Shown here piece after piece: positions 24,551-31,930 of a stretch of DNA of 64,000 nucleotides (position 1 is its first letter; each line of letters begins with the position of its first letter). This DNA comes from Ignavibacteria bacterium (GTDB lineage Bacteria > Bacteroidota > Ignavibacteria > Kapaibacteriales > Kapaibacteriaceae), in assembly GCA_016707005.1 (NCBI GenBank), contig JADJIQ010000002.1:806001-870000 (forward strand), in the 5' to 3' direction. The notes beneath the pieces are model-generated. The model was given only the letters and a program-made list of their open reading frames with translations. It was not told the DNA's origin and ran no database searches. Both the position numbers and the translations under genes were made by a program.

Positions 24551-26350
24551 ATGCAGCACTACCGAAACTTCTGCATCATCGCGCATATCGATCACGGGAA
24601 ATCCACGCTGGCAGACCGACTGCTGGAGCGGACCGGTCGTGTCTCGGCGCGCGAGATGACGATGAACCAGATCCTCGACGATAACCCGCTCGAACAAGAA
24701 CGGGGCATCACCATCAAGCTTCACGCTATTCAGATGGACTACGTGTCTCCATCGGGCGAGAAGTACAAACTCAACCTCATCGATACACCGGGTCACGTAG
24801 ACTTCTCCTATGAAGTCTCTCGCTCCCTAAGTGCATGTGAAGGGGCTCTCCTGGTTGTTGATGCAACACAGGGCGTTGAAGCACAGACGATCTCGAATCT
24901 GTTCATGGCTCTCGAGCAAGGACTGGAGATCATTCCGGTGATCAACAAGATCGACCTGCCGAGTGCGGTAACAACGATCGACAACGTGAAGAAGCAAGTG
25001 ATGGATCTCATCGGCTGTAAGGAAGAAGAGATGATCCTGGCTTCGGCGAAGGCCGGCATCGGGATCGATGAGATCCTCGAAGCCGTAGTAGCACGGATCC
25101 CACCGCCAAAGGGTGATCCGAAGGCTCCGCTCCGCGCACTCATCTACGATTCGATCTTTGATGCCTATCGTGGCGTGGTAGTGAACGTGCGGGTCTTTGA
25201 TGGCACACTCAAGGAAAAGGACAAGATCCTTTTCATGAACACGAATCAAACGTATGAACTCGATGAAGTTGGCGTGCTCTACATGCAACGTCAGCGCACA
25301 GGAATTCTGGAAGCCGGCAACGTGGGCTACTTCACAGCCGCCATTCGTCGCCTGCAAGACTCCAAGGTTGGCGATACGGTAACGCTTGCCAACAACCCAA
25401 CAGACAGACCCATCGAAGGCTTCCGCGAAGTGAAGCCGATGGTGTTCTCGGGCATCTACCCTGCAGAGAGTGATGACTTTGAGGATCTGCGCGAAGCATT
25501 GGGCAAACTCACGCTCAATGATTCTGCGATCTCGTTCGAACCGGAATCGTCAACAGCTCTCGGCTTCGGCTTCCGCTGTGGCTTCCTTGGCCTTCTGCAC
25601 ATGGAGATCGTCCAAGAGCGACTCGAACGTGAGTTCAACCAAGTGATCATCACCACAGTGCCGAACGTTCGCTACAAGGTGATCACCACAAAGAACGAAG
25701 TGATGTGGGTGGACAACCCGGCTCAGCTGCCAAATCCAACCATGATCAACGAGATCCAGGAGCCATACATCCGTGCGCAGATCATCGCCCCCTCCGAATA
25801 CGTGGGTACGATCATGAAGCTGTGTATGGAACGCAGAGGCACGATGCTCGGACAGACATATCTCAGTGCCGATCGTGTTGATATGACGTTCAACATGCCC
25901 CTTGGAGAAGTGGTCTTTGACTTCTACGACAAGCTCAAGAGTAGCACACGGGGCTATGCATCACTCGACTACGAATATTCGGACTACGAGCGCGGCGAAC
26001 TGGTGCTGATGGACATCCTGCTCAACGGCGAACCAGTTGACGCGTTGTCGTCGATCGTCCACCGTCAAAAAGCCCACGAGTGGGGCAAAAAACTCTGCGT
26101 CAAGCTAAAAGAACTTATCCCGCGTCAGATGTTCGAGGTTGCCATCCAGGCATCCATCGGTTCCAAGGTGGTGGCTCGTGAATCTATCAGTGCTATCCGC
26201 AAGAACGTGATTGCCAAGTGTTACGGCGGCGACATTTCTCGTAAGCGGAAGCTGCTCGAGAAACAGAAGGAAGGCAAGAAACGCATGAAGCAGGTAGGAC
26301 GTGTGGAGATCCCACAAGAAGCCTTCCATGCTGTACTCTCACTAGACTGA
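24551..26350 (+). CDS. lepA: Translation factor LepA (EF4)
   Basis: LepA/EF4 is a ribosome-binding GTPase related to EF-G. The 599-residue protein has G1 AHIDHGKSTLADRLL, G2 ERGITIK, G3 DTPGHVDFSYEVSRSL and G4 NKIDLPSA. EF-G-like domains II, III and V follow, then the LepA-specific C-terminal domain, ending KKRMKQVGRVEIPQEAFHAVL. Length is standard. lepB starts 4 bp after the stop, the classical lepA-lepB order. Confidence 0.97.
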   Translation: MQHYRNFCIIAHIDHGKSTLADRLLERTGRVSAREMTMNQILDDNPLEQERGITIKLHAIQMDYVSPSGEKYKLNLIDTPGHVDFSYEVSRSLSACEGALLVVDATQGVEAQTISNLFMALEQGLEIIPVINKIDLPSAVTTIDNVKKQVMDLIGCKEEEMILASAKAGIGIDEILEAVVARIPPPKGDPKAPLRALIYDSIFDAYRGVVVNVRVFDGTLKEKDKILFMNTNQTYELDEVGVLYMQRQRTGILEAGNVGYFTAAIRRLQDSKVGDTVTLANNPTDRPIEGFREVKPMVFSGIYPAESDDFEDLREALGKLTLNDSAISFEPESSTALGFGFRCGFLGLLHMEIVQERLEREFNQVIITTVPNVRYKVITTKNEVMWVDNPAQLPNPTMINEIQEPYIRAQIIAPSEYVGTIMKLCMERRGTMLGQTYLSADRVDMTFNMPLGEVVFDFYDKLKSSTRGYASLDYEYSDYERGELVLMDILLNGEPVDALSSIVHRQKAHEWGKKLCVKLKELIPRQMFEVAIQASIGSKVVARESISAIRKNVIAKCYGGDISRKRKLLEKQKEGKKRMKQVGRVEIPQEAFHAVLSLD

Positions 26351-26354
26351 CCTT

Positions 26355-27326
26355 ATGGCCATTATCGATTCCATCTACAGCAAGCTCCCGATCGTGGGAG
26401 AGTTTCTCCTCGAACGTCGTAGGAAGATCAGAAACGCACCCAAGCCCGAGACCTTTGGTCAGCACCTTTGGGCATGGGTCAAGACCTTGGTCTGGGCCAT
26501 CTCCGTTGTGACCATCATCAACGGTCTGGCTCTCGCGTCGTTCACTGTTCCTACCGGGTCGATGGAACGCACGGTAATGGCCGGCGACTTCCTCTTCGTG
26601 AACAAGTTCATCTTCGGCCCATCAACGCCGCAGATCATCCCGTTCATCAACATGCCCCTTCCCTACTACAAACTTCCGCCGATCATGCCCCCTGAACAAG
26701 GTGATGTGATCGTGTTTGTGTTCCCGGGAAATCGTGAGGAGACCAAGGCGCCCCGTTTTGAGTATTACCTCAAGCGCTGTGTTGCTGTTGCAGGAGATAC
26801 ACTTGAGATTCGCAGTGGTCGCATCTATGTGAACAAGGTGGAATTCGCACTCCCTAAACACGGGCAGTTCTTGCAGATGACGCCGGAGATGAGATCGCTG
26901 ATGCACGAGAACGACAGGGTCTCTACATTCCCTGTGGGCAAGGGATTCACACGTGACGATTATGGTCCGATCCGCATTCCAAAAGAAGGCGATGTGATCG
27001 CTCTCGACGAATCCAACTTTGACCAATGGGCGGTCTTCATCGCACGAGAAGGTCACACAGTCAATGCCATGCGTCGCACCGTGGATGGTCAGGCCATCAC
27101 GTCGTATACCGTTGAACGCGACTATGTGTTTGGGATGGGTGACAACCGCGACAACTCCCTCGACTCCCGCTTCTGGGGCTTCATCCCGGAAGAAGATGTC
27201 GTAGGCACACCAATGGTTGTGTATTGGTCGTGGCCCGTAGAAGACCCACAGACGGGTAAGAGCCTGTCGCTCTTCCAACGCCTCGGCGCCATTCGCTGGA
27301 GTCGACTCGGCACCATCATTCATTGA
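26355..27326 (+). CDS. lepB: Signal peptidase I, long form
   Basis: Type I signal peptidase, an inner-membrane serine/lysine protease that removes Sec and Tat signal peptides. In the 323-residue protein a membrane helix at about 43-63 is followed by catalytic Ser69 (FTVPTGSMERTV) and general-base Lys140 (YYLKRCVAVAGD). The family box GMGDNRDNSLDSRFWGFIP comes near the C-terminus. The insert between Ser and Lys boxes (about residues 85-125) is longer than in the second copy downstream. It follows lepA by 4 bp and precedes another signal peptidase by one base, so the two copies are co-expressed and may differ in substrates. Confidence 0.95.
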   Translation: MAIIDSIYSKLPIVGEFLLERRRKIRNAPKPETFGQHLWAWVKTLVWAISVVTIINGLALASFTVPTGSMERTVMAGDFLFVNKFIFGPSTPQIIPFINMPLPYYKLPPIMPPEQGDVIVFVFPGNREETKAPRFEYYLKRCVAVAGDTLEIRSGRIYVNKVEFALPKHGQFLQMTPEMRSLMHENDRVSTFPVGKGFTRDDYGPIRIPKEGDVIALDESNFDQWAVFIAREGHTVNAMRRTVDGQAITSYTVERDYVFGMGDNRDNSLDSRFWGFIPEEDVVGTPMVVYWSWPVEDPQTGKSLSLFQRLGAIRWSRLGTIIH

Positions 27327-27327
27327 T

Positions 27328-27930
27328 ATGTCTGAGAAGGGGCTTGCAGACCTCAGCTTGCGCGACATTATCTCAACAGCACTCTTCGCTGTTGTTGTTG
27401 CCCTTGCCCTGCGGCTCTTTGTGATCGGGGTCTACACCATCCCATCACACTCGATGTCAGACACGATCCTTGAAGGCGACAACATCCTTGTGAGCAAGTT
27501 GGCCTATGTCTTTCGCGACGTACATCGTGGAGACATCATCATCTTCTCACTTCCGGATTCTCTCCGCGCAGACGAACATGATGACCTCTTCATCAAACGT
27601 GTTGTGGGACTTCCGGGAGACACAGTGCTCCTCACAGCTGACAACGTACTGGTGAATGGGATACGTCAACCAGAGCCCCCTGAAGCCCGTCCACCCTTCA
27701 ATCCTCTTCTCGGGATCGGGGCCAGCAACGTCACGATCGTTGTTCCGCCATCTTCTTACTTCGTGCTGGGAGACAACCGCAGCAATTCCTTCGACTCACG
27801 GTATTGGGGCTGCCTGTCTGCAGATCGTGTAGAAGGCGCGCCGCTCTTCATCTACTGGTCGTTTGGTTCTACCAACGAGAACATTGTCCGCCACGCGCGC
27901 TGGGATCGCCTCTTACATCGCATCAACTGA
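27328..27930 (+). CDS. Signal peptidase I, short second copy
   Basis: A second type I signal peptidase of 200 residues. One membrane helix (about 12-35) is followed by catalytic Ser42 (YTIPSHSMSDTIL) and Lys90 (LFIKRVVGLPGD). The GDNRSNSFDSRYWG box is complete. All catalytic boxes are intact, so it is unlikely to be a decayed copy. It is much shorter than the upstream copy, which suggests divergence rather than recent duplication. Its TGA stop shares one base with the hemW ATG (TGATG), so it is probably translationally coupled to hemW. Confidence 0.93.
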   Translation: MSEKGLADLSLRDIISTALFAVVVALALRLFVIGVYTIPSHSMSDTILEGDNILVSKLAYVFRDVHRGDIIIFSLPDSLRADEHDDLFIKRVVGLPGDTVLLTADNVLVNGIRQPEPPEARPPFNPLLGIGASNVTIVVPPSSYFVLGDNRSNSFDSRYWGCLSADRVEGAPLFIYWSFGSTNENIVRHARWDRLLHRIN

Positions 27931-29249
27931 TGTTCGGACTCTACCTCCATATCCCCTTCTGCGAAAAGAAGTGTTCGTATTGCGACTTCTATAGTCTGGA
28001 GTCCACCGAACATATCGACGCATTCGTCAACTCCCTCATCAAGGAGATCGACCTCCGCTCCCCCGTCACGCCGAGCGAGGCGCAAGGCGAAGAGGCGAAA
28101 GGGCGAAGTGGCGATGGAGAAGTCGTCATGCCGAGCGAGGCACAAGGCGAAGAAGCGAAAAGGCGAAGTGGCGATGGAGAAATCGTCATGCCGAGCGAGG
28201 CACAAGGCGAAGAGGCGAAAGGGCGAAGTGGCGATGGAGAAATCGTCATGCCGAGCGGAGCCGAGGCACACACCTCCGTCTTCTTCGGCGGCGGCACCCC
28301 CTCCTTGCTCTCACCCGATGCCATGTCTCGCATCATCACCCGTCTTCGCGAGCGCTACACCATCGCTCCGGATGCCGAGTGGACAATGGAATGCAACCCC
28401 GGCACCGTTACACCGGAACGCTTAGCCGCCTACCGCAACGCAGGCATCAACAGACTTTCCTTTGGCGTACAGTCATTCACCGCCTCCGAGCTCACCTTCC
28501 TCGATCGCATTCATGATGCCGATGAAGCCGTTGCCGCAATGGCCATGGCCCGTGAAGCTGGGTTCGACAACGTGAACATGGATCTCATGTTCGCCGTGCC
28601 TGGACAGACCATGGAGACCCTTTCCTACAACCTCTCACGGATGTTGCAGCTCGCACCGGATCACATCAGTGCCTACTCCCTCATCTACGAACATGGCACG
28701 CCCCTTTTCGCAAGGTTGAAGAAGGGGCTTATCACCCCAACAAGCGAAGACATCGATGCTGCCATGTATGCCTTGGTGATCTCTACACTGACAGATGCCG
28801 GTTACATTCAATACGAGGTGAGCAACTTTGCACGTCCGGGCAAACAGTGCAGACACAACCTCACGTATTGGCACGCTGAGAACTACATCGCATTGGGTCC
28901 AAGCGCGCACGGCTTCATCGATACCACACGCTACTGGAACCACCGCTCTCTCTCTGCCTGGACCACAAAGGTCAACGCCGGCGAACTGCCCGAGGCCAAC
29001 CGCGAATCGCTCTCGAACGATGAACTCTGCTCAGAATATCTCTTCCTCACGTTGCGGGCCGACGGCACACCCGTTGCAGAGTTTGAGCAACGTTTCGGAG
29101 TGGACCTTCGCAGCGCACTCATGCCGGATCTTGGACATTGGATGGACGCAGGCTTCATCATCGACAACGGAACAACTCTGCGCCTCACAGGCGAAGGGTA
29201 TCGAGTGTGTGATGAGATCACGGTGAAGGTGATGCAGTTGGTGGGGTAG
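27930..29249 (+). CDS. hemW: Radical SAM protein HemW carrying an in-frame repeat insertion
   Basis: HemW (formerly oxygen-independent coproporphyrinogen oxidase-like) is a heme chaperone of the radical SAM superfamily. The [4Fe-4S] site CxxxCxxC is C11, C15, C18 (IPFCEKKCSYCDFYS). Next come FFGGGTPSLL, MECNPGTV and INRLSFGVQSF, and a C-terminal HemW domain. The protein has 439 residues, and removing residues 46-113 leaves 371, the normal length. Those 68 residues are three perfect-length 20-residue repeats plus a partial one (units VMPSEAQGEEAKGRSGDGEI), lying between the first helix and the strand leading to GGGTPS. The catalytic parts look intact. The stop codon is followed at once by another 60-bp repeat family. 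Confidence 0.93.
   Translation: MFGLYLHIPFCEKKCSYCDFYSLESTEHIDAFVNSLIKEIDLRSPVTPSEAQGEEAKGRSGDGEVVMPSEAQGEEAKRRSGDGEIVMPSEAQGEEAKGRSGDGEIVMPSGAEAHTSVFFGGGTPSLLSPDAMSRIITRLRERYTIAPDAEWTMECNPGTVTPERLAAYRNAGINRLSFGVQSFTASELTFLDRIHDADEAVAAMAMAREAGFDNVNMDLMFAVPGQTMETLSYNLSRMLQLAPDHISAYSLIYEHGTPLFARLKKGLITPTSEDIDAAMYALVISTLTDAGYIQYEVSNFARPGKQCRHNLTYWHAENYIALGPSAHGFIDTTRYWNHRSLSAWTTKVNAGELPEANRESLSNDELCSEYLFLTLRADGTPVAEFEQRFGVDLRSALMPDLGHWMDAGFIIDNGTTLRLTGEGYRVCDEITVKVMQLVG
28064..28268. repeat. 60-bp tandem repeat inside hemW (REP-like)
   Basis: Three units of exactly 60 bp starting at 28064, 28124 and 28184, each opening GTCAYGCCGAGCGAGGC, then a partial unit containing GTCATGCCGAGCGGAGCC. The 60-bp period keeps the hemW frame. 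The last partial unit has the look of an imperfect palindrome (GCCGAGCGGAGCCGAGGC), as in intergenic REP elements. Confidence 0.92.
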
Positions 29250-29450
29250 AGGTCCCTCGTCGCTCTGGGCACGGCATGCCGTGCCCCTACGCTTCTCGGG
29301 ATGACGCAGCTCGCTGTCTTTCTGGTGCTCTACAGGTCCCTCGTCGCTCCGCTCCTCGGGATGACGTAGCTCGCTGTCTTTCTAGTACTCTACAGGTCCC
29401 TCGTCGCTCCGCTCCTCGGGATGACGTAGCTCGCTGTCTTTCTGGTGCTC
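29250..29450. repeat. 60-bp repeats after hemW, first unit interrupted by a 20-bp palindrome
   Basis: Units start at 29250, 29334 and 29394 with AGGTCCCTCGTCGCT and contain CTCGGGATGACG and TCGCTGTCTTTCT. Units two and three are 60 bp apart. The first is 84 bp because a 24-bp piece has entered it, including the perfect palindrome GGGCACGGCATGCCGTGCCC at 29267-29286. The first unit begins on the base after the hemW stop codon. No gene is present in 29250-29579. Confidence 0.92.
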
Positions 29451-29489
29451 AGAAACGCGAGCATCATCATGGATGATGCTCGCGTTTCT
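29451..29489. terminator. Perfect 18-bp stem between convergent genes
   Basis: An inverted repeat with arms AGAAACGCGAGCATCATC and its exact complement, and a 3-nt loop ATG. It lies between hemW (+) and the T9SS gene (-), where a bidirectional terminator is expected. The arm begins AGAAA and ends TTTCT, a weak U-tract on either strand. It could alternatively be a nuclease-protecting stem. Confidence 0.65.
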
Positions 29490-29508
29490 CATATGTAACC
29501 GAATGCGG

Positions 29509-29600
29509 AATCAGCGTCATCCCGAGAAGCGGAGCGACGAGGGATCTCGAATGTGTTAGAGTGCGAGAGTGTTAGATTGTTAGTGTGCTAGAATGCTAAT
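29509..29600. repeat. Inverted REP copy followed by TTAGATTG array
   Basis: GCGTCATCCCGAGAAGCGG followed by AGCGACGAGGGATC (29509 onward) is an inverted copy of the 60-bp unit core upstream, so the two flank the 29451-29489 hairpin as larger arms. From about 29548, 8-bp units (GTTAGAGT, GTTAGATT) run into the last codons of the minus-strand gene, whose terminal SILAH-stop is itself repeat sequence. Confidence 0.8.
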
Positions 29601-31784
29601 GGGTAGAGTAATGCTTGCGGAAGTTGCAATGATGCGCGCGAGATAGATACCGGATGAGAGAGCATCTGTCGCAATGGTTACTGTGTTTGAAGGTGCGTGG
29701 GGAAGCGAGAGAACGAGCTCTCCAGCAACATTGTAGATGTCGGTGCGAAGGATGTGTTCGTTGTTGTTGCGTGTTGAGAACGTGACGTGCGACGAAGCGG
29801 GTTGTGGGTAGGCATTGACGCTTACACGGGCATTGTTGTCCGATTCACTGACGCTTGATGTGGCATCGTAGATAAAGAGTCCGGAATCTCGCGTGGCAAC
29901 CAAGAGTCTGCTGCCAACGCGGCCAACAGTTGAATTCAAACCGGAGCGGACGAGAACGGGCTCCATGTTCGGATCGCTTGATGTAAACACGTCACCGTCA
30001 ATAGTGATCCATGTGACCGCTGGGCCCGAACACACGGCATGAATCACTAGGGGATAGTCCAGTTTTTGCCTTCCGAACATGGAAGGCTGATCTTGCCCAC
30101 TCTGTATACGGATTGCGACCCTCGCTTCAAAGAAGCCATCGAATGATCCTGACACCGTTAGCACCACGCCGAATTGATCCGATGCAACAGCTTTCAAGCT
30201 TCCGAAAAACGGGATGTCAACTTCTGACCAACCAGATCGAAAGACATACAGTCCACCAAGAGTGTCGGATCGATACTGTAATGGTTCTGCCCAAACATAG
30301 AGTTCGCCGTCGACTTCGAAAATGTAGCTTATCCGACTGAGCTGTCTTGAATCACCGGCAACACCATCCGGCAGGCCTTCAATGCTGAAGGATTTCCACA
30401 ACGACGTGCTCGGGATATACTCGACCAGTCCCGCTTCGTGTGTTGCTGCGATCAACGATCCATCTTCTCTCCGAACAGCGCATCTGAAGTGGGTTTTATC
30501 GTCAACGCGAACGATTGTGTCTATCGTGGTTCTACGAATATCGATCAGTCGATATGGAGTGGTCTTAAGCCACCCCTCGCTATAGGCATTGTATGCCAAA
30601 CCCCAGCCAAGTTCTTGACCTACCGCCAAACCCCAGCCAAGTTCTTGACCTACCACGGTATCAAGGGCTGTAGTTCCGTTGACGTCGATGGTATACCACC
30701 CATGTCCCGAGACACTAGCAATCGTCCAGTTCGGTGACTGCTTGATTTCAGTTACTAAAGCTAAGCGTTTACCCGGAGCTAGTTCGCCAACATCAGCCCC
30801 CTGCGCACTAACGATGCTATTGCGTCCACATCCAAGAGCAATGAATCGGGAAGAGTTGGAAGTACGAATATCCGTTCCAAACATCATGAGTCTCAAGGTT
30901 GTTGGACGGGGCTCCAACGAGATCGTATCAACAACAAAACCGTCTACGGCAAGCCTTACTTCCGGCGGCAGAGAATCGGTTTCGTCATCGAGGAACACCG
31001 CAATCGTATCGCCATTCCACGGAAGGATCGTCGATCGTTTCGCTGTACCGATCAGCGTTTTTCGCGTCCATGGAATCTGCTTCAAATCAACGTACCACAC
31101 AGTTCTTGAGCCATCTTGCGTGTAATAGGTCATTTCTCCACGAACGACCAACTGATCAGGCACGATTGAATCTACGACACTGTTCCATGGCCCAGAGTCC
31201 TTTTGAATAAAGATCCCTTTTTGGACGCTCACACCTTCGTAAACAACGCCGACAACCAGATTACCAGATGAGGTGGACTGAATTGCCGGCACAGCGAGTA
31301 CATCTCTGATCGTAGAATCACGCGTGTTCACCTCGGCCCATGTATCTCCTTGGTCAGCAGATCGGAATATACCACGCCGACCGCCTCCACCCGTCCCGAT
31401 CACAACAGAACCATCGCGATCTACAAACAGTGCATCAATTTCTCTTCCAGCTGTTGGCGGTCGAATGGGCTCCCATTCAGAATTCTCAACATTGTAGCGA
31501 TAAAGCCCATTGGGATAGCTGACGGCAGCATAGACGAATCGACCTTGAGGGTCGAGTTCTAGATTCAGAATGCTCCAATACGTTGGCAAGTAGTCGATGT
31601 CGATCGGAATCGTCGAACACTCGCGTATCGAATCTGCAGTCGGCCCATAACATATGCCTGTGGGCGTAGCAACACACGCCAACTTCTCATTGGACCGAAA
31701 CACATGAAACGATGACGGCAGATCCACAACCGTCTGCCCCACACACACGCCGGCCATCATCATGACCATGATCACATACTTCAT
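29580..31784 (-). CDS. T9SS-secreted beta-propeller-like surface protein, copy 1
   Basis: A 734-residue protein with signal peptide (MKYVIMVMMMAGVCVGQ), sialidase/ligand-gated propeller-like repeats (GRRGIFRSADQGDTWAEVNTRDS, ALFVDRDGSVVIGTGGGG), and a C-terminal type IX sorting domain of about 80 residues (VNAYPQPASSHVTF, LRTDIYNVAGELVLSL, LSSGIYLARIIAT). It should be exported and anchored or released at the surface. The function is unknown. I use the ATG at 31784, with GGAGG six bases upstream. A 30-bp tandem duplication gives VGQELGWGLA twice (DNA about 30590-30655). It is a close paralogue of the next gene upstream on the same strand. Confidence 0.85.
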   Translation of the reverse strand: MKYVIMVMMMAGVCVGQTVVDLPSSFHVFRSNEKLACVATPTGICYGPTADSIRECSTIPIDIDYLPTYWSILNLELDPQGRFVYAAVSYPNGLYRYNVENSEWEPIRPPTAGREIDALFVDRDGSVVIGTGGGGRRGIFRSADQGDTWAEVNTRDSTIRDVLAVPAIQSTSSGNLVVGVVYEGVSVQKGIFIQKDSGPWNSVVDSIVPDQLVVRGEMTYYTQDGSRTVWYVDLKQIPWTRKTLIGTAKRSTILPWNGDTIAVFLDDETDSLPPEVRLAVDGFVVDTISLEPRPTTLRLMMFGTDIRTSNSSRFIALGCGRNSIVSAQGADVGELAPGKRLALVTEIKQSPNWTIASVSGHGWYTIDVNGTTALDTVVGQELGWGLAVGQELGWGLAYNAYSEGWLKTTPYRLIDIRRTTIDTIVRVDDKTHFRCAVRREDGSLIAATHEAGLVEYIPSTSLWKSFSIEGLPDGVAGDSRQLSRISYIFEVDGELYVWAEPLQYRSDTLGGLYVFRSGWSEVDIPFFGSLKAVASDQFGVVLTVSGSFDGFFEARVAIRIQSGQDQPSMFGRQKLDYPLVIHAVCSGPAVTWITIDGDVFTSSDPNMEPVLVRSGLNSTVGRVGSRLLVATRDSGLFIYDATSSVSESDNNARVSVNAYPQPASSHVTFSTRNNNEHILRTDIYNVAGELVLSLPHAPSNTVTIATDALSSGIYLARIIATSASITLPISILAH

Positions 31785-31930
31785 AGTAGCCCTCCTCAAC
31801 CATTCTAACAATCTAGCACTCTAACAATCTAACAATCTCCCCAGCATCACGTGCTTCACGAGCCACGTAGATGGATGGCGTGCGTACGCGTTAATGTGCT
31901 AATGTGCTAGATTGTTAGAATGCTAGATTG
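31785..31930. repeat. Gap between T9SS paralogues, flanked by CTAACAAT-type arrays
   Basis: About 40 bp of CTAACAAT/CTAGCACT units (31800-31838) lie before the copy-1 gene. About 65 bp of TTAGATTG/TGCTAGAA units (31890-31955) extend into the end of copy 2. The 50 bp between contain no gene I can see. The ribosome-binding site GGAGG for copy 1 lies at about 31790-31795 (minus). Confidence 0.8.

Noticed and set aside
28064..28268. CRISPR-like spaced repeats in hemW
   Set aside because: The 60-bp units are contiguous with no unique spacers, keep the hemW frame, and there are no cas genes in the window.
29276..29476. Plus-strand frame with repeated SAPRDDVARCLS
   Set aside because: Translation of the 60-bp intergenic repeats only; starts inside the inserted palindrome.
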